Assembly: GCA_003972855.1 (NCBI GenBank)
Contig: QOAS01000114.1
Coordinates: 1 to 5,262 of the forward strand
DNA from: Gammaproteobacteria bacterium
GTDB lineage: Bacteria > Aquificota > Aquificia > Aquificales > QOAS01
Reading direction: 5' to 3'
DNA length: 5,262 nt
In this document: one piece after another, positions 1 through 5,123 of the stretch
Position numbering within the stretch: position 1 is the first letter of the stretch
How the letters are laid out: each line of letters opens with the position of its first letter
Notes under the pieces: model-generated
What the model was told of the DNA's origin: nothing
What the model saw: the letters and a program-made list of their open reading frames with translations, nothing else
Databases searched by the model: none
Program-made: the position numbers and the translations under genes

Positions 1-1118
1 GAGTGTTGAACATATTCAGCTATATATTCCAGACTTTCTTTATTAAACGGTTCGTATTTTGCTTTTTCCACACCTTCTTTGAAATTGTGAACGATACCGT
101 TTGAATGGTATAGTATCTTGTTCCAATAATCTCCGGTTTTGCTAAAGTCCCTATAAGGTTCGTCGGGAAAGTCTCCAAATCCGAGAACCCTTTCTTTGGC
201 AAGTCCTCCTCCATAGAACCAGTTGTATTTGTTAAGGTAAATGTCCGCTATTGCCAATAGGTCCAGTATGTAAAAATAGTTAACCGCGTCTAATCCCAAT
301 TCCACTGCGGTTTGAACCAAACCCAATCTCGCGGAATTAACCGGTGCATTCCCATCTTCCATAGAGATGGAGCAATTCATTCCTCCAACCAAGTAGTGGG
401 GGTGAGGATTTTTACCTCCAAATACCACATGGGGTATAACGAGTTCTCTTTGAAGGTCCAACATTTCAAGGTAGTGAGCAATAGCCATTAAATGCACTTC
501 GGGGGGTAGCTTTTTGTAGTCGGGGTGGTTCCACCAATTGGCGGGGGCAAAAATGCCCAATTGTCCGCTATCAACGATTTGCTTAATCTTGTCTTTAACC
601 GCCTTAAAGTATGAAGGGGTTGCTTTGGGAAATCTCCGAGCGTAAGCTTTTAAACCGGTGTAATCCTTTGCGAGGTCTACAATTTTTCCATATTTTTTAA
701 TAACAGCCTTTTGGAGTTCCGCGGTTTTTACGGGGTCCGCATTTAAAGCCTCCACGGGTGAAACCCAGTCCAACGCGTGTAGATGGTAGAAGTGAACTAA
801 GTGGTCGTGAACATAAAGAGTTGCCAACATTATGTTCCTGATGTAATTTGCGTTTTTGGGAATTTGAATGTCCAATGCATCTTCAACCGCCCTTACGGAA
901 GCCAAAGCGTGTATAGTGGTGCAAACTCCACATATCCTTTGTGTAAACGCCCATGCATCTCTGGGGTCTCTACCTTTTAAGATTATCTCTATCCCCCTCC
1001 ACATAGTGGCGGAGGATATAGCCTCTTTAACGGTTTTATTCTTTTCATCAACTACCACTTCCAACCTTAAATGTCCCTCAATTCTTGTAACCGGGTCAAT
1101 AACAACCCTTTTAGACAT
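1..1118 (-). CDS. hupL: [NiFe] uptake hydrogenase large subunit, 3' end outside window
   Basis: This is the catalytic subunit of a membrane-associated group 1-type [NiFe] hydrogenase, which splits H2 at a Ni-Fe(CN)2CO centre. I translated 372 codons from the ATG at 1118 with no stop; about the last third of the protein lies beyond position 1. The N-terminus has the family signature DPVTRIEGHLR (residues 8-18). The L1 nickel-binding motif RICGVCTTIHALAS covers residues 61-74, with nickel ligands Cys63 and Cys66 and conserved His70. The second ligand pair (DPCxxCxxH at the C-terminus, next to the maturation protease cleavage site) is not in the window. The start is fixed by a very strong SD, AGGAGGTG, five bases upstream. 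The gene follows the small subunit after 40 bp, the usual S-L order, and should be co-transcribed with it. A cytochrome b subunit and maturation protease probably follow off the left edge (inference). Confidence 0.97.
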   Translation of the reverse strand, partial: MSKRVVIDPVTRIEGHLRLEVVVDEKNKTVKEAISSATMWRGIEIILKGRDPRDAWAFTQRICGVCTTIHALASVRAVEDALDIQIPKNANYIRNIMLATLYVHDHLVHFYHLHALDWVSPVEALNADPVKTAELQKAVIKKYGKIVDLAKDYTGLKAYARRFPKATPSYFKAVKDKIKQIVDSGQLGIFAPANWWNHPDYKKLPPEVHLMAIAHYLEMLDLQRELVIPHVVFGGKNPHPHYLVGGMNCSISMEDGNAPVNSARLGLVQTAVELGLDAVNYFYILDLLAIADIYLNKYNWFYGGGLAKERVLGFGDFPDEPYRDFSKTGDYWNKILYHSNGIVHNFKEGVEKAKYEPFNKESLEYIAEYVQH

Positions 1119-1122
1119 TTTT

Positions 1123-1133
1123 CACCTCCTCCC
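1123..1133 (-). promoter_or_regulatory. Strong Shine-Dalgarno site of the hydrogenase large subunit
   Basis: On the minus strand this reads GGGAGGAGGTG, a near-perfect anti-16S complement, followed by AAAA and the ATG at 1118. It decides the large-subunit start and lies in the 40-bp gap after the small-subunit stop. Its strength contrasts with the missing SDs of hypD, pyrE and proC. Confidence 0.9.
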
Positions 1134-1158
1134 GCAATTTTTATAAAAAAATGGCCGG

Positions 1159-2256
1159 TTAATGATTTTCATCTTTTTTGTTGGCGTGTCTAAGACCCGT
1201 TGCAACCGCATGAACCGCAAGCGCACCGGCGGTCACTGCAGCTGCGGTTATACCAACTTTATCCGCGTTAACTTCAACATTGGGAGTAACGACACCTTTG
1301 AGTCTTTCAAAGAATGGGTCTTTATCCCAGAAGTTTTTATCCGCACAACCGATACAGGGGGCACCGGATTGGATGGGATAGGAAATTCCTCCAAACCACC
1401 TTAGGTTACCGCAAGAAGCGTAGGTTGTGGGTCCCCTACAACCCAGTTTGTAAAGGCACCAACCTTTTTTGGAAGCGTCATCATCGGGTTTTTCAACGAA
1501 TTGTCCCGCATTAAAGAAAGGTCTCCTATAGCAGGTATCGTGAATGCGGTTTCCAAAGAACTGTTTGGGTCTTCCTTGGTCATCAACCGGAGGTATTCCA
1601 AATAGTGCTACATGGAGTATTGTTCCGGTAATAACCTCCGGTATAGGAGGGCAACCGGGAATCCTTATGACCGGTTTCTTAACAACTTTTGTAACATCTA
1701 CCGATTCGGTGGGATTGGGTTTTGCAGCTTGAATACCACCCCAAGAGGAGCAAGTTCCCACAGCTATTAACGCCATAGCGTGATGAGCCAATTCAATAAC
1801 ATCTTCCTTATAAGACCTTCCCGCAACGATACAATATCTACCGTCGTTTCCTAAGGGAACGCCACCTTCGTAAATTAGGATATAACGACCTTTGTATTCT
1901 TCAACAACCTTATCAAGGTGTCCTACCAATCCCGCCCTTACCATTTTTCCGTTTTCTTCGTAAAGAATTCCCGATGCGGCGGGAATGGTTTCATCGTATT
2001 CAAGGGTTATAACATTCAATAAGAGGTCACTTGCGTAGGGGGAGTTGGACCTTATAAAGGATTCGGTGCAACCCGTGCATTCCAAACCGTGTAACCATAT
2101 AACGGGAACCCTTTCCTTGGTTTCAAGGGCGTGAACTACTTTGGGAACCATAGAGGGTGCCAATCCCATTAAACCGGTTATGTAGGTTGCAAATTTCAAA
2201 AATTCCCTTCTGGAAATACCGGCTTCTTTAAAAACTTCCCAATAGGTTTTGCCCAT
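1159..2256 (-). CDS. hupS: [NiFe] uptake hydrogenase small subunit, Tat-exported, C-terminally anchored
   Basis: This is the electron-transfer subunit, carrying three Fe-S clusters that link the NiFe site to the membrane. With the ATG at 2256 it has 365 residues. A twin-arginine signal SRREFLK (15-21) is followed by a hydrophobic stretch and a likely cleavage after VHA (41-43). Cluster ligands by family pattern are: proximal [4Fe-4S] Cys60, Cys63, Cys169, Cys202; distal [4Fe-4S] His239, Cys242, Cys267, Cys273; medial [3Fe-4S] Cys282, Cys301, Cys304, with Pro294 retained. Gly occupies positions 62 and 174, where O2-tolerant enzymes have two extra cysteines. Residues about 335-355 (Ala/Gly/Val-rich) form a probable C-terminal membrane anchor, so the complex should sit on the periplasmic face. 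The frame is open upstream to a TTG at 2289, but that extension lacks an SD; ATG 2256 has GGGGG five to seven bases upstream and gives a normal-length Tat leader. It is the first gene of the operon and divergent from hypD. Confidence 0.97.
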   Translation of the reverse strand: MGKTYWEVFKEAGISRREFLKFATYITGLMGLAPSMVPKVVHALETKERVPVIWLHGLECTGCTESFIRSNSPYASDLLLNVITLEYDETIPAASGILYEENGKMVRAGLVGHLDKVVEEYKGRYILIYEGGVPLGNDGRYCIVAGRSYKEDVIELAHHAMALIAVGTCSSWGGIQAAKPNPTESVDVTKVVKKPVIRIPGCPPIPEVITGTILHVALFGIPPVDDQGRPKQFFGNRIHDTCYRRPFFNAGQFVEKPDDDASKKGWCLYKLGCRGPTTYASCGNLRWFGGISYPIQSGAPCIGCADKNFWDKDPFFERLKGVVTPNVEVNADKVGITAAAVTAGALAVHAVATGLRHANKKDENH

Positions 2257-2260
2257 AATT

Positions 2261-2267
2261 AACCCCC
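2261..2267 (-). promoter_or_regulatory. Start-deciding SD of the hydrogenase small subunit
   Basis: The minus strand reads GGGGGTT, then AATT and the ATG at 2256. It is a moderate SD, G-rich rather than AGGAGG, but it is the only purine block near a candidate start. It therefore supports ATG 2256 over the in-frame TTG at 2289. Confidence 0.6.
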
Positions 2268-2289
2268 GTGGGTGACTTTTAATTTCCAA

Positions 2290-2317
2290 AATTTAACATA
2301 CGAATAAAGGTTGTCAA
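2290..2317 (-). promoter_or_regulatory. Putative sigma70-type promoter of the hydrogenase operon
   Basis: On the minus strand a perfect TTGACA (2317-2312) is followed after 16 bp by TAAATT (2295-2290, four of six matches to TATAAT). Transcription would start near 2283, leaving a leader of roughly 27 nt before the small-subunit ATG that includes its SD. The -35 lies back-to-back with the -35 of the rightward candidate promoter. It is called from consensus matches only. Confidence 0.5.
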
Positions 2318-2340
2318 ATGATATTAGAAAATTCTAATAT
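2311..2340 (+). promoter_or_regulatory. Putative rightward promoter toward the structured RNA and hypD
   Basis: TTGTCA (2311-2316) and TAATAT (2335-2340) are separated by 18 bp, a good sigma70-type match. Transcription would start around 2347, read through the structured segment at 2385-2572 and could continue into hypD. The -10 is the right arm of the inverted repeat at 2321-2340, so a protein bound there would block this promoter. The -35 overlaps that of the hydrogenase promoter on the other strand. Confidence 0.45.
2321..2340. repeat. Perfect 9-bp inverted repeat, candidate operator
   Basis: ATATTAGAA (2321-2329) and TTCTAATAT (2332-2340) are exact reverse complements separated by AA. 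The site lies in the divergent hydrogenase/hypD control region, next to the hydrogenase -35 and across the rightward spacer and -10. A dimeric regulator binding here could control both directions. Another short AT palindrome, AATATT-GTTA-AATATT, overlaps its right side (2336-2351). The bound protein cannot be named from sequence; an AT-rich chance palindrome is the alternative. Confidence 0.5.
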
Positions 2341-2379
2341 TGTTAAATATTAAAGACTGTATCTATTAAATACCCAACA

Positions 2380-2572
2380 TATCCGCCGATAGCGGGCATA
2401 AATAACAAAAAAGCCCACTACACCAACGGCTAAGGGCAAGAATGTAGGCTATACCTACCTTCGGGTAGGCAGGTGGGAGTAAAGGCGAAGTGAATCCGCC
2501 TGTGGTGGTAAGGCACCGCTTAGAGGATGTAACCCCCACGAAACTACGCATTTCTAATGCGGGGTGGTTGAC
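2380..2572 (+). mobile_element. IS200/IS605 (TnpB-type) right-end remnant or MITE-like derivative
   Basis: The segment ends in a layout typical of TnpB-bearing IS605 right ends: a short hairpin (CGCATT-TCT-AATGCG, 2547-2561), then GGGTGG and TTGAC (2568-2572), close to the GGGGTAGTT(C/G)AC terminus of many such elements. The frame at 2492-2557 encodes a peptide starting ESACGG and ending HETTHF before a stop in the hairpin loop, like the tails of TnpB proteins, whose 3' ends overlap the guide-RNA scaffold. The 5' part has its own hairpin (2390-2420), which may represent the left end. No TnpA catalytic region or TnpB RuvC motifs remain. The left boundary is uncertain. The TnpB assignment rests on pattern memory; an IscB/HEARO-type RNA is the main alternative. 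Confidence 0.5.
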
Positions 2573-2588
2573 GGGAAGGTTTCCTTTA
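2385..2588 (+). ncRNA. Structured RNA, probable orphan transposon guide RNA (reRNA/omega RNA-like)
   Basis: Stems visible on the plus strand: GCCG/CGGC (2385-2388 with 2427-2430) enclosing GGGC/GCCC (2394-2397 with 2413-2416); CCTACC-TTCG-GGTAGG (2454-2469), a perfect stem with a UUCG tetraloop on a C-G pair; AGGCG/CGCCT (2483-2487 with 2497-2501); GTGGTG/CACCGC with one G-U pair (2502-2507 with 2514-2519); GCATT/AATGC (2548-2552 with 2556-2560). A long-range stem GTGGG/CCCAC (2473-2477 with 2535-2539) encloses two hairpins; ACCCC/GGGGT (2532-2536 with 2561-2565) is an alternative or pseudoknot partner. By the TnpB model the scaffold ends at TTGAC (2572) and the guide is the roughly 16 nt after it, included here. 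It is G+C-rich within AT-rich flanks. A hypD leader RNA is the alternative. Confidence 0.55.
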
Positions 2589-2594
2589 GACCTT
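2576..2594 (+). other. Small hairpin just upstream of hypD
   Basis: AAGGTTT (2576-2582) can pair with AGACCTT (2588-2594), with one G-U pair and a five-base loop, in the 38-bp stretch between the transposon-like end and the hypD ATG. No U-run follows, so it is not a classical terminator. It overlaps the sequence that would act as guide in the TnpB model. Confidence 0.35.
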
Positions 2595-2599
2595 TAAAC

Positions 2600-2605
2600 T
2601 ATATT
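2600..2605 (+). promoter_or_regulatory. Candidate -10 for a leaderless hypD transcript
   Basis: TATATT matches TATAAT at five of six positions and ends five bases before the hypD ATG, so transcription would begin at or next to the start codon. No good -35 lies at 16-18 bp; TTGACG (2568-2573) is a strong -35 match but 26 bp away. There is no SD between this site and the ATG. Confidence 0.4.
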
Positions 2606-2610
2606 CCCCG

Positions 2611-3720
2611 ATGGAATTTCTTAAAAACCTAAGGGACCCCTTATTGGTGAAAAAACTTTTAAAGGCTATAGAAAGAACCCATACGGGAAAAACCGTAAAA
2701 ATAATGGAAGTTTGCGGAGGACACACCCATGCCATTGTAAGGTATGGTTTAAACAAACTCCTCGGAGAGTTGGGTATTGAATTTCTACACGGTCCCGGTT
2801 GTCCCGTCTGCGTAATGCCCAAGGAAAGGATAGACCAAGCCATAGCCATTGCGAGGCAACCGGGGGTAATCCTCACCACTTACGGGGATATGATGAGGGT
2901 TCCCGGCTCAAGCAGTTCCCTCATAAAGGAGCGTTCCCTCGGCAGGGATATAAGAATGGTTTATTCACCCTTAGAGAGTTTGGAAATAGCCAAACAAAAC
3001 CCCGAAAAGCTCGTTGTATTTTTCGCCATAGGTTTTGAAACGACCACCCCCATGACCGCAGGTTTACTGGAATTGGCTATAAAAGAGGGGATTAAAAACC
3101 TGCTCGTTCACGTAAACCACGTTTTGGTTCTCCCCGCTATGGAAGCGGTAATAAAGGAAAGCGAAATAAAAGCCTTTATAGGTCCCGGACACGTTAGTGC
3201 AATAATAGGCGGAAAGGCTTATAAACCTTTTGTGGAAAAGTATAAAGTTCCCGTCGTAATAAGCGGTTTTGAACCCGTAGATATCCTTGAAAGTGTCCTC
3301 CTCATATTAAGACAACTTAAGGAAGGAAGGGCGGAAGTTGAAATTCAATACTCCCGCGCGGTTAACTGGGAAGGAAATATAAAGGCACAGGAACTTATAG
3401 ATAAATACTTTGAACCCAGAGAAACCTTTAGGTGGAGGGGTTTAGGAGATATACCCTTCAGCGCTTTGAAGTTAAAGGAAGAATATTCGCAATTTGATGC
3501 GGAAGTTTATTTCAAAGATATCCTTCCCGACAAATCTTCGGAGGACCACAAACTCTGCATTTGCGGGGAAATATTAAAAGGAAAAGCTAAACCTACCGAT
3601 TGCAAAATTTTTGGAACCGCCTGCACTCCCCAAAACCCCGTAGGGGCTTGTATGGTATCTTCGGAAGGAGCCTGCGCGGCTTATTACAAATATGTTCACG
3701 GTTTAGTCTCTTCGGTTTAG
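2611..3720 (+). CDS. hypD: [NiFe] hydrogenase maturation factor HypD
   Basis: HypD works with HypC as the scaffold on which the Fe(CN)2CO group of [NiFe] hydrogenases is built, using cyanide supplied by HypE/HypF. The 369-residue protein is the usual length. Family motifs in order: MEVCGGHTH (32-40, iron-binding Cys35), GPGCPVC (61-67, redox-active Cys64 and Cys67), GFETT (141-145), GPGHVS (191-196), and the C-terminal [4Fe-4S] region with Cys316, Cys318, Cys331, Cys338, Cys347 and Cys354, including GTACTPQNPVGACMVSSEG (335-353). ATG 2611 is the only plausible start: an in-frame stop lies at 2587-2589, no GTG/TTG/ATG lies between, and the N-terminus matches family length. There is no SD, so translation may be leaderless or rely on the structured upstream RNA. 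It diverges from the hydrogenase operon it serves; no other hyp gene is in the window. Its 3' end overlaps pyrE by 18 bp. Confidence 0.97.
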   Translation: MEFLKNLRDPLLVKKLLKAIERTHTGKTVKIMEVCGGHTHAIVRYGLNKLLGELGIEFLHGPGCPVCVMPKERIDQAIAIARQPGVILTTYGDMMRVPGSSSSLIKERSLGRDIRMVYSPLESLEIAKQNPEKLVVFFAIGFETTTPMTAGLLELAIKEGIKNLLVHVNHVLVLPAMEAVIKESEIKAFIGPGHVSAIIGGKAYKPFVEKYKVPVVISGFEPVDILESVLLILRQLKEGRAEVEIQYSRAVNWEGNIKAQELIDKYFEPRETFRWRGLGDIPFSALKLKEEYSQFDAEVYFKDILPDKSSEDHKLCICGEILKGKAKPTDCKIFGTACTPQNPVGACMVSSEGACAAYYKYVHGLVSSV

Positions 3721-4260
3721 AAAATCGTCAATGGTAAACAGAGAGTATAGCTTTAAACCTTCTTTTTCCAAGTTTTCCCTTCCCCCTTCATTGCGGTCTA
3801 CAATAGTGCAAACCGCAACAACCTCAAGTCCGTAATCCCTACAGGCTTTCACCGCTTTTAGTGCTGAACCCGCGGTGGTTACAACATCTTCAACAACTAC
3901 AACCCTTTCTCCGGGCTGGACATTTCCCTCTATCCATCTTTTGGTTCCATGTCCTTTGGGTTCTTTCCTTACGACAAAGGGTTTTATAGGTTCTCCCTTT
4001 TGGTAGGAAATCAGAGAAACCGCATAGGCTATGGGGTCCGCACCTAAAGTAAGTCCTCCTATGGCGGTAACCCCAAAAGGCTTAACCATTTCAAGGAGTA
4101 AATTTCCAATAAGATACCCACCCTCGGGGTCTAAGGTAACCCTCTTTAGGTCTAAGTAATATCGCGACAACTTACCCGAAGAGAGTTTAAAAATGGGTTC
4201 ATCCGCAATTTTAAGACTTCTCTCCTTTATGAGTTTGTAAAGTCTTTCTTTTGCCTCCAT
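3703..4260 (-). CDS. pyrE: Orotate phosphoribosyltransferase
   Basis: PyrE transfers the phosphoribosyl group of PRPP to orotate, giving OMP, the fifth step of de novo UMP synthesis in the cytoplasm. The 185-residue protein is a compact type I PRTase. The catalytic flexible loop is RKEPKGHGTKRWIEG (98-112), with basic residues Arg98, Lys99, Lys102 and His104. The PRPP-binding signature VVVVEDVVTTAGSA covers 120-133, with Glu124-Asp125 and the TTAGS phosphate loop. GGLTLGADP (68-76) is the conserved N-terminal segment, and the N-terminal FKLSSGKLSRYYLDLK is typical of PyrE. The ATG at 4260 has no SD and follows TACAAT by 12 bases. The gene is convergent with hypD, overlapping its last 18 bp, and divergent from proC. 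No other pyr gene is adjacent. Confidence 0.96.
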   Translation of the reverse strand: MEAKERLYKLIKERSLKIADEPIFKLSSGKLSRYYLDLKRVTLDPEGGYLIGNLLLEMVKPFGVTAIGGLTLGADPIAYAVSLISYQKGEPIKPFVVRKEPKGHGTKRWIEGNVQPGERVVVVEDVVTTAGSALKAVKACRDYGLEVVAVCTIVDRNEGGRENLEKEGLKLYSLFTIDDFLNRRD

Positions 4261-4272
4261 TGAAAGTGGTTA

Positions 4273-4278
4273 ATTGTA
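4273..4278 (-). promoter_or_regulatory. Candidate -10 of pyrE in the pyrE/proC gap
   Basis: The minus strand reads TACAAT, five of six matches to TATAAT, giving a predicted start near 4266 and a leader of about six bases, effectively leaderless. The -35 position at 17 bp spacing (TTTTCC, inside the proC start) is poor. The gap between the two start codons is only 32 bp, so both promoters must overlap the opposite gene's 5' end. Confidence 0.4.
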
Positions 4279-4292
4279 AAAATGTTTAACCA

Positions 4293-5090
4293 ATGGGAAA
4301 AATCGGTTTTATTGGCTTCGGAAATATGGGAAGGGCTATAGCGGAAGGCTTACTAAAAACGGGAAATTTTTCCAAAGGAGACTTCATCGTTTCCGTAAAA
4401 AGTGCGGAGAGTAATGAAAAACTCCGAAGGGAAGGATTTAAAGTGGCAAATACTAACGAGGTAGTTCAAGAGAGCGAGGTTATCCTCCTTGCGGTCAAAC
4501 CCAAAGACCTACCCACCGTTGTTTCCCAAATAAAAGACCTACCCCTTTTGGAGAAGAAAATCTTTATTTCCACCTGTGCGGGTGTTGAATTGAGAAAACT
4601 AAATGAGTTGTTCGGTAAGAATAACCTCAAATTGGTTAGGACTATGCCCAATATCAACGTCAAGGTAGGTAAAGGTGTTTGGGCTGTAACCTTTGGTGAA
4701 AACTTTTCCGCGGAAGAAAGGGAAAAGGTAAAAAAACTATTAGCCCTTACGGGATTGGTTTTAGAGGTGGAAGAAAACCTTATGGATAGTATAACCGCTT
4801 TAGCGGGTAGCGGTCCCGCCTTTGTTGCGGAAATTTTGGACGCTTTCGCCCAAGGAGGTGTTAAATTGGGTTTTAAATACGAAACCGCTTTAAAAATAGC
4901 GGTTTACACTTTCTTGGGAACTATTTCCCTTATGGAAGAAGATAATCTGCACCCCGCAATTTTAAGGGATAGGGTAACTTCTCCCGCGGGAACAACCATT
5001 TATGGTCTTTCCAAATTAAATAAGGAAGGTTTAAAAGGAACGATTGTAGAGGTTTTGGAAGAAGCCTATAAAAGGGCAAAGAGTTTGTAA
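4293..5090 (+). CDS. proC: Pyrroline-5-carboxylate reductase
   Basis: ProC reduces 1-pyrroline-5-carboxylate to L-proline with NAD(P)H, the last step of proline synthesis, in the cytoplasm. The 265-residue protein is normal length. The N-terminal Rossmann fold begins with IGFIGFGNMG (4-13), the dinucleotide glycine motif, and continues with LLAVKP (65-70). VRTMPN (115-120) is the conserved proline-family motif. The C-terminal all-helical dimerisation and substrate domain has ALAGSGPAF (169-177) and VTSPAGTT (228-235), the core of the family signature. The ATG at 4293 gives the expected N-terminus; an ATG at 4282 is in another frame. No SD is present, so it may be leaderless like pyrE. It is divergent from pyrE and convergent with a partial gene on the right; no hairpin terminator is evident after it, only T-rich sequence. 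Confidence 0.97.
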   Translation: MGKIGFIGFGNMGRAIAEGLLKTGNFSKGDFIVSVKSAESNEKLRREGFKVANTNEVVQESEVILLAVKPKDLPTVVSQIKDLPLLEKKIFISTCAGVELRKLNELFGKNNLKLVRTMPNINVKVGKGVWAVTFGENFSAEEREKVKKLLALTGLVLEVEENLMDSITALAGSGPAFVAEILDAFAQGGVKLGFKYETALKIAVYTFLGTISLMEEDNLHPAILRDRVTSPAGTTIYGLSKLNKEGLKGTIVEVLEEAYKRAKSL

Positions 5091-5123
5091 ACGCCAAAAT
5101 CTTAAATCTTACTAACTTTTTCG

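Noticed and set aside
868..1146. Plus-strand open frame of 92 codons
   Set aside because: It lies opposite the N-terminal third of the hydrogenase large subunit, whose motifs (RIEGH, RICGVCT) prove the minus-strand frame is coding.
2257..2289. N-terminal extension of the small subunit from a TTG at 2289
   Set aside because: The extra 11 residues have no SD in front, would precede an already complete Tat leader, and contain the likely SD of the ATG at 2256.
2366..2551. Minus-strand 61-codon open frame across the structured intergenic segment
   Set aside because: It has no SD, its composition follows the RNA stems on the other strand, and the peptide resembles nothing known to me. Better explained by the structured RNA.
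2385..2572. Metabolite riboswitch or housekeeping RNA (RNase P, tmRNA, SRP, 6S, cobalamin, FMN, SAM)
   Set aside because: I looked for their conserved cores, such as the RNase P GAAAGTCC segment, tmRNA tRNA-like ends and the B12 box, and saw none.
2385..2572. IscB-associated HEARO/omega RNA with a 5' guide
   Set aside because: It is not excluded, but the terminal hairpin, the GGGTGGTTGAC end and the TnpB-like tail fit a TnpB right end better. It is kept only as the alternative in the ncRNA entry.
4282..4284. Alternative ATG for proC
   Set aside because: It is out of frame with the Rossmann motif and runs into another reading frame.
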